Origin: Komagataeibacter saccharivorans
GTDB taxonomy: Bacteria; Pseudomonadota; Alphaproteobacteria; Acetobacterales; Acetobacteraceae
NCBI RefSeq assembly: GCF_003207825.1
Contig: NZ_NKTY01000008.1
Span: 1-64,000 of the forward strand
Reading direction: 5' to 3'
Length of the DNA: 64,000 bases
Shown: positions 1-7,863 of the stretch, piece by piece
How positions within the stretch are numbered: the stretch's first letter is position 1
How the letters are laid out: each line of letters begins with the position of its first letter
The notes under the pieces: model-generated
Database searches by the model: none
Told to the model about the DNA's origin: nothing
The model's input: the letters and a program-made list of their open reading frames with translations, nothing else
Made by a program: the position numbers and the translations under genes

Positions 1-22
1 CAGATGGCCAACAGCAACGCCG

Positions 23-439
23 TCAGAAGGGCGGCATAACAACAACCAGGTATAGCTTATCAAGCCCGCAAAACTGTCCGAACGGACGGGTCCACCTCTT
101 GATATCGTCGCGCCGATGGTCGGCATAGACGAACGTCAAATAGTAAGACCGGGCGTCGTTCGAAGGATCGCCATTAAACATTTTGTCCCATTCCAGCAGG
201 TCGCGCCGCAGCGGCGATCCGACATCGCCGCTGCGGGTCCAGACCGCCGACACACAGGTCGAAACACGCTCAACGCGCACAATCAACCGCCCATTGAGAA
301 ACGCCTTTCCATCGAGCTCCTCGTTGAACATCGTATTACCGTTGTAAGACTGCTCTTCTAAAGACTCCGGTTTGGCGCCCGCGTGTGCGGTGCCGCCGAT
401 ACAGACAGCGCAAATCAGGCTCAGGATAGCGCGGATCAT
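23..439 (-). CDS. small secreted protein, possible periplasmic immunity protein
   Basis: I do not recognise a family. The product is about 138 residues and starts with a typical Sec signal peptide: charged MIR start, hydrophobic core and an AHA-like cleavage site near residue 20. The mature part is about 118 residues, has two cysteines that could form a disulfide, and is rich in charged and aromatic residues. The ATG at 439 overlaps the stop of the lysozyme fragment upstream (TGATG), so the two were probably translationally coupled. A TTG one codon earlier is also possible. Inference: a periplasmic partner coupled to a peptidoglycan hydrolase would fit an immunity protein, but nothing in the sequence proves it. 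It could equally be a prophage lysis accessory protein. I am confident that it is a secreted protein and unsure of its role. Confidence 0.55.
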   Translation of the reverse strand: MIRAILSLICAVCIGGTAHAGAKPESLEEQSYNGNTMFNEELDGKAFLNGRLIVRVERVSTCVSAVWTRSGDVGSPLRRDLLEWDKMFNGDPSNDARSYYLTFVYADHRRDDIKRWTRPFGQFCGLDKLYLVVVMPPF

Positions 440-681
440 CAATATCGTTCTTCCAGCATAAGTGTAGCCTCGTCGTGGCGTCTCTTGACCAGACCGTTCA
501 TCATCTTGCCTTTCGAGCGCACCTGCTCCTCGATGATCCTGACGGCCTTGCGTTTGTCGCCGGTGTTAATAGCAGCACGGACACCCGGCCAACCTCTTCC
601 TGGATTGTAGACGAACGAAACGAAGGCGTCGAACTCGTTTTGTGTCAGGTAGACATGGGTACCCCGACGAACGATCGCCTC
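439..681 (-). pseudogene. C-terminal fragment of a GH24 (T4-type) lysozyme
   Basis: Eighty in-frame codons run from just after a TGA at 682-684 to the TGA at 439-441. They read like the C-terminal half of phage-type GH24 lysozymes: an LTQNEFDAFVSFVYNPG block, then an INTGD helix, then GLVKRRHDEA followed by a short tail. In the family this corresponds to the conserved LTQNEFDALVSF and GLVRRRxxE motifs. The N-terminal half, which carries the catalytic Glu and the TIGYGH motif, is absent in this frame. No start codon is well placed. The fragment is therefore broken and probably inactive. It sits directly upstream of, and overlaps, the small secreted gene. It may derive from a prophage endolysin or from a secreted antibacterial lysozyme effector. 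Confidence 0.6.
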
Positions 682-898
682 TCATAACCAGACCCACGCG
701 TTACGCCGGAGACCAAAGTCCGATATCAGGCAAATAAGAGCGACATAAATCGTCCGCCATGAAGGCGATCACCGCCTGTCTGCTTGATGTTCACTGAACA
801 GACAGGCAGGTAAGGGGGGTAAGCGGATGGTCTGTTTCTGGAACGCCAACACATGGAAACAGACATTTCTGTATTCCATGTTGGTGAATTCCCGGCTC
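682..898. other. intergenic, no gene seen
   Basis: About 215 bases separate the immunity-like gene from the lysozyme fragment. This is where the missing N-terminal part of the lysozyme would be expected. In one minus-strand frame a short GVTRGSGY-like stretch could be a decayed remnant of it, but this is too weak to call. I see no promoter or terminator that I can support. Confidence 0.3.
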
Positions 899-1282
899 CT
901 ACCCGTCGCGGTCAATCTCTCTTCCCGCCCGCACCTCGGGGTCATTTTCAAAGGTATGCAGAACGGCTGACCAAAATGCCCGCAGGCTTGGAAAGCTGCC
1001 CCAGTTAGGTGGTTCTTCAATATCCGCCGTGGGGTCCATACCGAGCACAGCCCAACTGACGCGATCGAGGTCCATATCGCTATAGGCCAGTAACGTCCTT
1101 AATTCGTTGACTGTCTGCTGCTTGAACGGCAGGCGATGCATGCGCGGCGCATCTTCAATGACCTCGAACAGTGTATCGCCAAAGAGCTCAGGATCCTCGC
1201 CAAACGAGCTCGCGCCCAGATTAGAGAGACGCGGAAACAGGTCGAGAATATCATATTTAGTCAAGTTTAACAGTTTGGACAT
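899..1282 (-). CDS. probable cytoplasmic immunity protein for the adjacent RNase toxin
   Basis: This is a 127-residue soluble protein, clearly acidic in its first 110 residues, with no signal peptide or membrane segment. Its ATG at 1282 lies 26 bases inside the end of the RNase A-like toxin frame, which is the usual compact order of toxin then immunity gene. It resembles the general character of contact-dependent inhibition immunity proteins: small, acidic, with tryptophans near the C-terminus (PPNWGSF, LRAFWSAV). I do not recognise a specific motif, so the assignment rests on position, size and charge. A cytoplasmic location would suit a toxin that acts on RNA. A decayed unrelated gene is the main alternative. 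Confidence 0.55.
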   Translation of the reverse strand: MSKLLNLTKYDILDLFPRLSNLGASSFGEDPELFGDTLFEVIEDAPRMHRLPFKQQTVNELRTLLAYSDMDLDRVSWAVLGMDPTADIEEPPNWGSFPSLRAFWSAVLHTFENDPEVRAGREIDRDG

Positions 1283-1703
1283 AGTAGATCATTCCATTGT
1301 GTTCTTTTTTGACAATTGTAACTTGAATGCGCCGCGCAGTCTTGCGCTGCCGATTGGCCCTCTCGATGACGACAGTTCCTCCCCCTGAGGTGTGTCCTTC
1401 AAGGAGGATTGCATTCCCATCTCTGGCGTTTTTGAGCCAGCCATCAATCCTGGAGCTGTTATCCTTGAGCACTTTGTGAATAGCACGTTCGGCTTCTTCC
1501 TTCGACGTGAAGAATGAAACAACAGGACGTTTATCCTTTGTGAACCGGCGGTCGATATATGCCTCTGTCGGGTCGACGTGCTTGAGCAAGACATGGCCGC
1601 CTCCCTTTTTACGGTCATGTAACGGCGCTTCATGATGGTCGAGATTGAGCCGCTTCTGTCGATGGGATGGAAATGGTTTGACCTGACGCTTTTGAACGAC
1701 AAT
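1257..1703 (-). pseudogene. orphan CdiA-CT-type RNase A-like toxin domain, N-terminus missing
   Basis: The frame is open from just below a TGA at 1704-1706 to the TAA at 1257-1259. From about position 1615 it matches the bacterial RNase A-like toxin domain at the C-terminus of CdiA and other polymorphic toxins: a GGGHVLLKHV start with the paired histidines, a SFFTSKEEAERAI helix, a RIDGWL motif, a central Gly-rich turn and a final YYVQTVKLD strand. The only usable start, a TTG at 1589, lies inside the conserved GGHxxxKH segment. The large secreted N-terminal part is absent. The piece is therefore an orphan cassette, as found downstream of CDI or other toxin genes, where such cassettes serve as a store of alternative tips. 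The immunity-like gene follows directly. It is probably not exported as it stands. Confidence 0.6.
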
Positions 1704-1706
1704 TCA

Positions 1707-2007
1707 TCAAAAGCATTTTCGGGCTACCACATGGTGATAAACCTTGCGTGATAATAACGCGGCACGTTGATCTTCACACCACCTATTGCGCCCCGAATGC
1801 CTGCACATGGGCACCGCTATCCCTTTGGGCGAGCCCCTGCCCTGTTCCCACCGCGCATTGACACAATACGGACAAATATAGTCACGATAGGGAGAGCGTC
1901 CCAAACAGGTCGCCCCCGCCAGGAGCATACCTGACCTGAGAACAGTTCCCAATCCTTCGGTCGCCAACAACGATGACTGGCGCAGCAGCCATAAAGGACA
2001 TGACGAT
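1707..2007. other. intergenic between toxin remnant and dehydrogenase
   Basis: About 300 bases without a supportable gene. It must hold the plus-strand promoter of the dehydrogenase, but I cannot point to clear -35/-10 boxes. The expected upstream part of the toxin gene is not here, so the break point of the truncation lies at or near 1704. Confidence 0.4.
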
Positions 2008-3378
2008 ATGAGCCCCTATCGCACCATCAACCCGGCTACCGGCAAGACGGAAAAGGTCTTTGACCTTCATGACGACAAGACGATGCACGCGAAACTGTCC
2101 ACCGCCCATCAGTTGTGGGAAAGCGACTGGCGGCACCGTTCCATCGCGCAGCGCAAGGCAGTCATGCTCAAAGCTGCGGAAATCCTGCGCAAGGACAAGG
2201 AGAAGCACGCCCGCCTGATTTCCATCGAAATGGGTAAGATTCTGCCCGAAGCCATCGGGGAAATCGAGCTTTCGGCTGATATCCTCGCCTACTACGCGCA
2301 AAAGGCTGAAACCTTCCTGGCACCACGTGAACTGCCGGTATCCCGGGGACACGCCATCGTCACTAACGAACCGCTGGGCATCATCTATTGCGTGGAACCC
2401 TGGAACTTCCCCTATTATCAGTTAGCCCGCGTCGCGGCCCCCAACCTGATGGCGGGTAATGTCGTAATGGTCAAACACGCGCCCAGCGTGCCACAATGCG
2501 CGGTGGCGTTTGAAGAACTGTTCCGTGAAGCAGGCGCACCCGAAGGTGCCTATACCAATCTGTTCATTACCAATGACCAGTCGGAAAAGCTGATCGACTG
2601 CCCCGAGGTACGCGGCGTCGCCCTGACCGGAAGTGAACGCGCCGGTAGCGCCGTTGCATCTCAGGCGGGCCGTGCGCTGAAGAAAAGTACGATGGAATTG
2701 GGCGGATCGGACGCGTTCATCGTGCTGGATGATGCCGATCTGGATAAAGTCGTGCCGCTGGCCATCAGTGGGCGCATGTCCAATAACGGTCAGGTCTGCA
2801 CCGCCGCCAAGCGGATGATCGTACATAAGTCGCTGGTTGAGGAATTCACGTCACGTCTGAAAACGGCTGTGAACGAATTCGAGTATGGCGACCCGCTGGA
2901 ACAGGGTGTCAGCCATGGACCGATGAGCAGTCAGGCCGCCATGGAACGGGCCATTTCACAGGTGGAAAAAGCCGTATCCCACGGGGCCGAACTGGTTGTG
3001 GGCGGCAAGAAGATCGACCGCGAAGGTTTTTTCATGAAGGCCGCGATCCTGACCAGCATCACCAGAGACAACCCCATTTTCTATGAGGAAATATTTGGGC
3101 CTGTCGCCATCATCCATTCCGTCGGGAGTGACGATGAGGCTGTCGCTCTGGCCAATGATTCACCATATGGCCTGGGTGGTTCCATCCAGACCAGCGATGT
3201 AGAGCGTGGCCGCCGCGTTGCGGCACGGATCGACACGGGCATGGTGTTCATCAACAACATTACCGGCACTGCGCCCGACCTGCCATTTGGCGGGATCAAG
3301 AACTCCGGTTATGGCCGTGAACTTTCCGAATTTGGTATTGAGGAATTCCTGAACCGCAAGCTGGTTCATACTCCCTGA
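2008..3378 (+). CDS. NAD(P)-dependent succinate-semialdehyde dehydrogenase (Sad/YneI type)
   Basis: This is a 456-residue aldehyde dehydrogenase of the short Sad (YneI) type (E. coli Sad is 462 residues). It oxidises succinate semialdehyde or a related aldehyde to the acid in the cytoplasm. The family marks are all present: EPWNFPYYQ and KHAPSVPQ in the cofactor-binding half, the general base Glu230 in MELGGSD, the nucleophile Cys264 in NNGQVCTAAKR, EEIFGPVA and the C-terminal FGGIKNSGYGRE. The start ATG opens directly into the conserved YRTINPATG beginning. It is monocistronic and followed by a good terminator. A paralogue of similar length lies at 15435-16826. The exact aldehyde used cannot be told from the sequence. 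Confidence 0.92.
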   Translation: MSPYRTINPATGKTEKVFDLHDDKTMHAKLSTAHQLWESDWRHRSIAQRKAVMLKAAEILRKDKEKHARLISIEMGKILPEAIGEIELSADILAYYAQKAETFLAPRELPVSRGHAIVTNEPLGIIYCVEPWNFPYYQLARVAAPNLMAGNVVMVKHAPSVPQCAVAFEELFREAGAPEGAYTNLFITNDQSEKLIDCPEVRGVALTGSERAGSAVASQAGRALKKSTMELGGSDAFIVLDDADLDKVVPLAISGRMSNNGQVCTAAKRMIVHKSLVEEFTSRLKTAVNEFEYGDPLEQGVSHGPMSSQAAMERAISQVEKAVSHGAELVVGGKKIDREGFFMKAAILTSITRDNPIFYEEIFGPVAIIHSVGSDDEAVALANDSPYGLGGSIQTSDVERGRRVAARIDTGMVFINNITGTAPDLPFGGIKNSGYGRELSEFGIEEFLNRKLVHTP

Positions 3379-3393
3379 TCCTGCGTGAGGATT

Positions 3394-3424
3394 CCGCCCC
3401 CTGTCGCATGTCGGGGGCGGTTTT
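3394..3424 (+). terminator. Rho-independent terminator of the SSADH gene
   Basis: An 8-bp GC stem (CCGCCCCC with GGGGGCGG) with an 11-base loop is followed directly by TTTT. It lies 15 bases after the dehydrogenase stop codon. Confidence 0.8.
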
Positions 3425-3483
3425 CCATATACCACTTTTATGTCGGACACATGCGACACCGCTGGAGTGGAGGGCATGCACCG

Positions 3484-4374
3484 CTACGGCGTTGACTGAA
3501 ACGTCTTTCGTCCTTCTGAATCCAGTGCGGCAAAGTCTTCGTCGGATAGAGTGATGTCAGCGGCGGCGACGTTCTGCTCCAGATGTGCAACCTTCGATGT
3601 GCCGGGAATTGGCAGCATTACCGGACTGCGTTTCAGAACCCATGCCAGTGCGATCTGGCTGGGATGGGCACCGTATTTCCCTGCCATGGTGTCCAGAACT
3701 GAGCCCGGCTTCGCAAGGTCACCAGCCGCGAGCGGAAACCACGGAATGAACCCGATGTTCCGGGCGGCGCAATAATCGAGCACGTCCTCGCTGGTACGAT
3801 CAACGAGATTATAACGGTTCTGGACGGTTGCTACGTTAAAGAATTTCGATGCAGCCTTGATGTCCTCAATGGATACTTCGCTCAATCCCGCATGACGGAT
3901 CAGTTTCTGGTCAATAAAGGATCTGATCGCATCGAACTGCTCGTCCGCCGGGACCTTGGGATCAATCCGATGTAACTGCCACAGATCGATCTGCTCGACG
4001 CCGAGGTTGCGCAGGCTTTTATGCACCTGCTGAAGCAGATATTCCGGCCGCCCGACCGGCTTCCAGATATCCGGCCCCGAGCGGGTCAGGCCGCCTTTCG
4101 TGGCGATCACGATGCCCTTGGGATAAGGATGCAGCGCCTCCCTGATCAGCCATTCCGAGACATCCGGCCCATAGGCGTCCGCCGTATCGATAAAATTGAC
4201 GCCAAGTTCGGGAAGGCGCTTCAGCGTGCGGATGGCCTCGTCATGATCGGCTGGCGGCCCCCATATGCCTGATCCGGTGATGCGCATTGCGCCGAAACCG
4301 AGCCGGTGAATGGTAAGATCGCCGCCGATCGCAAAATTACCAGATCTGGTGGCGTTGCCGGATGAATGGGTCAT
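3484..4374 (-). CDS. aldo/keto reductase
   Basis: NADPH-dependent oxidoreductase with a TIM-barrel fold, 296 residues from the chosen start. The catalytic tetrad is visible: Asp63 and Tyr68 in FIDTADAYG, Lys93 in IATKGG and His135 in LWQLHRID. A phosphate-binding IPGTSK motif lies near the C-terminus. The ATG at 4374 is preferred over an upstream frame extension because an AGGAACGAGG ribosome-binding stretch precedes it and the conserved barrel begins soon after. It is the last gene of a four-gene minus-strand operon and lies 48 bases after the bdcA-like gene. The closest general relatives are YdbC/pyridoxal-reductase-like AKRs. The substrate is unknown, though an aldehyde or ketone made or used by the SDRs of the operon is likely. 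Confidence 0.88.
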   Translation of the reverse strand: MTHSSGNATRSGNFAIGGDLTIHRLGFGAMRITGSGIWGPPADHDEAIRTLKRLPELGVNFIDTADAYGPDVSEWLIREALHPYPKGIVIATKGGLTRSGPDIWKPVGRPEYLLQQVHKSLRNLGVEQIDLWQLHRIDPKVPADEQFDAIRSFIDQKLIRHAGLSEVSIEDIKAASKFFNVATVQNRYNLVDRTSEDVLDYCAARNIGFIPWFPLAAGDLAKPGSVLDTMAGKYGAHPSQIALAWVLKRSPVMLPIPGTSKVAHLEQNVAAADITLSDEDFAALDSEGRKTFQSTP

Positions 4375-4422
4375 GGCCCTCGTTCCTTTTTTCCAGCAGA
4401 TGGTTTGCAATCGGTTATTCGG

Positions 4423-5136
4423 TCAGGCCGCAAAGCCGCCATCGATGTTGTATGCGGCACCAGTGATGATGCCTGCTTCTGGTCCAGCAAGATAGGCGAC
4501 CAGCCCCGCAATTTCCGCCCCCGTAGCATGGCGTTTGATTGCCATGAAGTCGTGCATCACGTCCTTCAGCGGACCATCGGCGGGGTTCATGTCGGTATCG
4601 GTGGGGCCGGGCTGAACGACATTGACGGTAATGTCACGCGCCCCGAAATCGCGCGCCAGTCCCTTGACCATACCTTTCAGTGCCGCCTTGCTGGCGCTGT
4701 AGGCTGCAAGACCAGTCATCGGCATACGGTCGGCATTGGCCGAGCCGATGAAGATGATGCGGCCGCCGTCCGGCATATTCCGTGCGGCAGCAACCGCCGC
4801 GTGGTATGCGGCATGGGTATTGATGCGGAAAAGCCGGTCGATGTCATCTGGCGGCATTTTCAGTGGGTCGCCCGCACCAAGAATTCCGGAATTGACAACC
4901 AGCACATCCAGAGGACCAAGCGAGACGATCAGCGCGATGAGAGCATCGCGCTCGCCGCTATCGGCGCGCAGGGCCCTGCTCCCGGTCTCGGCCGCCAATG
5001 TCTGGGCATCGTCAGGGGAGGAGAAATACGTGAAAACGACTTTCGCGCCATCCGCTGCGAAGCGACGGACAATGGCAGCGCCAATCCCGCGGCTGCCGCC
5101 AAGCACGAGGACGGATTTGCCATGAAAACTGCTCAT
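4423..5136 (-). CDS. bdcA: BdcA-like short-chain dehydrogenase
   Basis: A 237-residue SDR, the same length as E. coli BdcA (YjgI), and similar along its whole length in my recollection. Shared blocks include the LGGSRGIGAAIVRRF nucleotide loop (Gly residues 13-19), DILVVN-like and DDIDRLFRIN segments, an AAYSASKAALKGM active-site helix and NVVQPGPTDTD. BdcA in E. coli is described as a c-di-GMP-binding protein promoting biofilm dispersal, but it retains the SDR active-site Tyr and Lys. Its ATG overlaps the stop of the SRPBCC gene (ATGA). Whether it senses c-di-GMP here, in a genus known for cellulose pellicles, is inference. It could simply be a reductase. Confidence 0.8.
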   Translation of the reverse strand: MSSFHGKSVLVLGGSRGIGAAIVRRFAADGAKVVFTYFSSPDDAQTLAAETGSRALRADSGERDALIALIVSLGPLDVLVVNSGILGAGDPLKMPPDDIDRLFRINTHAAYHAAVAAARNMPDGGRIIFIGSANADRMPMTGLAAYSASKAALKGMVKGLARDFGARDITVNVVQPGPTDTDMNPADGPLKDVMHDFMAIKRHATGAEIAGLVAYLAGPEAGIITGAAYNIDGGFAA

Positions 5137-5621
5137 GACCGTGTTCCTGCCGCTGTCATTATGTCCGTCAGTCTATTGAATGCCGACTGATAGATGTGTG
5201 TTGGCATTCTGGCCTCCATCCCGGCTGCATGCCCGGCAGCCGCTTCAAACTGACCGCACCACCGGATAAAGGTACGGTTGCCGTCGGTTACGGGCAAAAG
5301 CGCGATTGTCGAGCGGTAGTTTCGGATCGGCAAAGCCGATTCAATGATCGAGAACGTCACCGCATGATCCACGTCGGACAGCGCCAGAAGCTGTTCACGA
5401 ATGACGCCGACATCGCCCATTTCAAGGCGACGGACCGCGCCGACACGGTCGCCGGGATCATCGCCTTCGATCACGCAGCTTTTCACGCCTGGCAACCAGC
5501 GACCAAGGGCACCGAAATCACGGATCAGTCCCCAGACGGATGAAACGGATGCAGGAATGACGCTGCTGGCCATAACATGGATCATGGAGTAGCCCCCTCT
5601 AATATCTGTCGGGTCGCTCAT
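5133..5621 (-). CDS. SRPBCC (START/polyketide cyclase-like) family protein
   Basis: A 162-residue single-domain protein with the helix-grip pattern of the polyketide cyclase/PYR-PYL-like branch: an SSVIPASVSSVWGLIRDF N-terminal strand and helix, WLPGVKSC, a central GDRVGAVRRLE hairpin and a long C-terminal helix. Such proteins bind hydrophobic small molecules in a deep cavity, and the ligand here is unknown. The gene is sandwiched between two SDR genes with ATGA overlaps on both sides, so all three are surely co-translated. The start at 5621 has a strong AGGAGG nine bases upstream, inside the preceding gene. A second ATG at 5585 with its own AGGGGG is a possible alternative. Confidence 0.82.
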   Translation of the reverse strand: MSDPTDIRGGYSMIHVMASSVIPASVSSVWGLIRDFGALGRWLPGVKSCVIEGDDPGDRVGAVRRLEMGDVGVIREQLLALSDVDHAVTFSIIESALPIRNYRSTIALLPVTDGNRTFIRWCGQFEAAAGHAAGMEARMPTHIYQSAFNRLTDIMTAAGTRS

Positions 5622-6379
5622 AACGACTGGCCTCCTGTCACCTCGATACGTTGACCATTCACCCAGCGCATGTCGTCAGACAGAAGCGCGCGGACCGCCG
5701 CCCCGATGTCATCGGGCTGACCGACGCGTCCCAGGGGCGTGATCTCTGCGAGGCTCCTGTTGATCCCGGCATCGTCACGGACCAGACCGCCGCCGAAGTC
5801 CGATGCGACCGCGCCGGGGGCGACGGCATTGACGGTAATGCCGCGTTCGCCCAACTCTTTCGCCATATAAAGGGAGATGACTTCAGTTGCGGCTTTCATG
5901 GCCGCGTAAGGACCATGATCGGGCAGATAGAAGCGCGTCGCGGCAGAGGTGATGTTGAGAATGCGGCCACCATCGCGGATCAGCGGAAGGAGCGCTACCG
6001 TCAGCAGGTATGGCCCCTTGAAGTGGATGTTGTACTGGTTGTCGAGCTGTTCGGATGTCGCGGCGTCGAAGCGTGTGTGAATGATGTTGCCTGCGTTCTG
6101 GACGACATAATTCAGTTCCCGCTGCCCGAACTCGTTTGCGAGAAGGGCTTTGACCTGCCCTGCAAAATCCGTGAACGACGCGTGGTTCGCAATGTCCAGT
6201 TGCAGCATGTGCAGCTTTGCATCCTCCTGACTGAGGGCGGCTTCCGCTGCTTTCGCCTCGCCTTCATTGGCATGCCAGGTGCCGATCACGCTGATGCCGG
6301 CGGCGGTCAGATGCTTCGCGATGCTGTAGCCGATGCCGCGATTGGCGCCCGTGACGAGTGCGATTTTTGAGGTGCTCAT
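5618..6379 (-). CDS. short-chain dehydrogenase/reductase
   Basis: A 253-residue classical SDR. It shows the TGANRGIG dinucleotide motif near the N-terminus, a VVQNAGN segment (NNAG variant), the catalytic Ser in NITSAATRF, Tyr-x3-Lys in PYAAMKAA and a C-terminal WVNGQRIEVTGGQ. The ATG at 6379 was chosen because AAGGAA precedes it by a proper distance and MSTSKIALVTG is a normal SDR beginning. In-frame codons further upstream look like leader sequence. It is the first gene of the operon with the SRPBCC protein, BdcA-like SDR and aldo/keto reductase, and overlaps the next gene by four bases. The adjacent TetR gene upstream is the likely regulator. The substrate is unknown. Confidence 0.88.
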   Translation of the reverse strand: MSTSKIALVTGANRGIGYSIAKHLTAAGISVIGTWHANEGEAKAAEAALSQEDAKLHMLQLDIANHASFTDFAGQVKALLANEFGQRELNYVVQNAGNIIHTRFDAATSEQLDNQYNIHFKGPYLLTVALLPLIRDGGRILNITSAATRFYLPDHGPYAAMKAATEVISLYMAKELGERGITVNAVAPGAVASDFGGGLVRDDAGINRSLAEITPLGRVGQPDDIGAAVRALLSDDMRWVNGQRIEVTGGQSL

Positions 6380-6474
6380 GATCGGATTCCTTGAGGAGGC
6401 ATGGCGTTGTGTTCCGAAAAACACTATTTCCATACCGACCGATCCATAAAAGAAGCGCGACGTAGGGTCAAGAA

Positions 6475-6498
6475 ATTATGGATTGTTCGATACATAAT
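6475..6498. promoter_or_regulatory. inverted repeat in the TetR-SDR gap, candidate operator
   Basis: ATTATG and CATAAT arms are separated by 12 bases between the TetR stop and the SDR start. The spacing suits binding by a dimeric repressor near the operon promoter. A related CCATA element recurs close to the TetR start (7266-7276). The link to the TetR protein is inference. Confidence 0.35.
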
Positions 6499-6538
6499 TT
6501 AGGCGCCGTAGCCACCCAGCCTTGCTTCCGCCAGTTCG

Positions 6539-7177
6539 TCAGCGCTTTTGGGACCGTTTTCCTGCTCCCGGCTTCACCGCGTTGACATCCCACAATGTCA
6601 GGAGAGACGTGATGGCCGCATCCAGTTTTTTTGACGTCATCCCGTCCCTGGCTTCGCATGTCATGCCGTGAAAGAAGATTGTGAGAATATCAGGCAGAAT
6701 ATCGGTCGCCGCAGACGCTTTTAATTCGCCAATGGCGATGGCACGTTCCACGCAGGCTCTGATTCCTGCACGCGTGCGCTGTCGTTCCGCAGCGAGCAGA
6801 GTCTGAACGGGTTCGTTTTCGGGTGAGCAGTTGCTGGCACCAGACACGACCAGACACCCGGCCGGATGTGCGCGGGCAGACTGCATACGTGCCGAACCGC
6901 GCAACGTCCGTTCGATGGCTTCGCGCGGTGACAGGCTTTCATCCCATAAAGGCGCCATGACCTGCCCATACGTCGCCAGATAATGCTGCACGACTTCCCG
7001 GAACAGGGCTTCCTTTGAGCCGAACGCGGCATAGAAACTGGCAGGCGAAATATTGCCCATGCTGGCCTTGAGCTGGGTCAGGGAGGTTGGTTCGTAGCCC
7101 TGCGCCCAGAAGAGCGCCGTGGCGGCTTCAATCGCCCTGTCGCGGTCAAATTCACGGGGACGCCCGGTCCGCGCCAT
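6539..7177 (-). CDS. TetR/AcrR-family transcriptional regulator
   Basis: A 212-residue repressor-like protein. The N-terminal helix-turn-helix is clear: RDRAIEAATALFWAQGYEPTS, then LTQLKASMG and the SPASFYAAFGSKEALF recognition part. The C-terminal ligand-binding domain starts near residue 80 and contains a PAGCLVVSGAS block typical of the TetR group that responds to aldehydes or other electrophiles (compare NemR/YcdC relatives). It is encoded just upstream of, and in the same direction as, the SDR operon, with a 159-base gap holding an inverted repeat. It probably controls that operon and itself. The inducer is unknown. Confidence 0.88.
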   Translation of the reverse strand: MARTGRPREFDRDRAIEAATALFWAQGYEPTSLTQLKASMGNISPASFYAAFGSKEALFREVVQHYLATYGQVMAPLWDESLSPREAIERTLRGSARMQSARAHPAGCLVVSGASNCSPENEPVQTLLAAERQRTRAGIRACVERAIAIGELKASAATDILPDILTIFFHGMTCEARDGMTSKKLDAAITSLLTLWDVNAVKPGAGKRSQKR

Positions 7178-7200
7178 GTTATCGCTCCTGTGGAAAGACT

Positions 7201-7283
7201 TCCATATTAATTGGTCCAGAAATTATTGCCAAGACTACTGTCTCCCTATATGCGTATCGTCCGGTCCATAATATGGGTGGTCC
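7201..7283. promoter_or_regulatory. promoter/operator region upstream of the TetR gene
   Basis: AT-rich DNA directly upstream of the TetR start. It contains a near-perfect short palindrome CCATA-A-TATGG at 7266-7276 and three GGTCC/GGTCCA repeats (around 7213, 7263 and 7279). The repeated pattern suggests a repressor site, but I cannot define the exact operator. Confidence 0.3.
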
Positions 7284-7436
7284 ATGACCCCGACCATCCC
7301 GATACCCACGCAAAAAAACCGATGAGCGACTGCCGGTCTGCCCGCACTGGCCATAACCGGCTTCATCTGCATCATGACCGAAACCCTGCAGGCGGGCCTG
7401 TTGACTGAAATTGGCGCTGATCTTCCAGATCAGGCC

Positions 7437-7536
7437 GAACCTTGTCTATCAGAGGGAAAATGCCTGCCTTCCAACGCACCTCGGCGACTTTCAAAACAAA
7501 CGTGACCTCTGCCGCAGTGAACTTCGACGCCTTCAT
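7437..7536 (-). pseudogene. scrap of an IS3-family OrfA (IS407-like)
   Basis: The minus-strand frame from the ATG at 7536 begins MKASKFTAAEVTFVLKVAE, then reads VRWKAGI. This resembles the start of IS407-group IS3 OrfA proteins (MKASKF-x2-AQKAFxLKQ, then AEICRKAGIS), with an internal deletion. It degenerates after about 30 codons and no OrfB or terminal repeats are visible. Only a fossil is left. Confidence 0.4.
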
Positions 7537-7863
7537 GAAACTCTCCCCCCCGATACGGGACCATAAGTGGAAAATTTCAACTCAAAATGGCCGTGTTTCA
7601 GGACGTGAGGCACGACAACACCAATCAACGGCGCTTCAATCCCGCGGCCTGTAGCACATATTGTGCAATGCACAATTTATGAAAATCCTACTGTTACATT
7701 TCGTGTATATTTTAGCTTCGATGTCTGTTTTTATTGCAGATACCGCTACAAAAACTGGAACAGTTACAGATGGGAGTTCTTTTATAACATTTTCTTTATG
7801 GCCTGACCTTCCCGTCAGCCACAGGCGTTAGGCCGTGTGTCAAACCATGGGAGTATTTATGGG
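7537..7863. other. upstream region of the GntP permease gene
   Basis: No gene is seen. From about 7660 the DNA is markedly AT-rich and surely contains the permease promoter, although I cannot choose one set of boxes. A TTTTATAACATTTTC stretch near 7780-7795 is the most promoter-like part. Confidence 0.35.
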
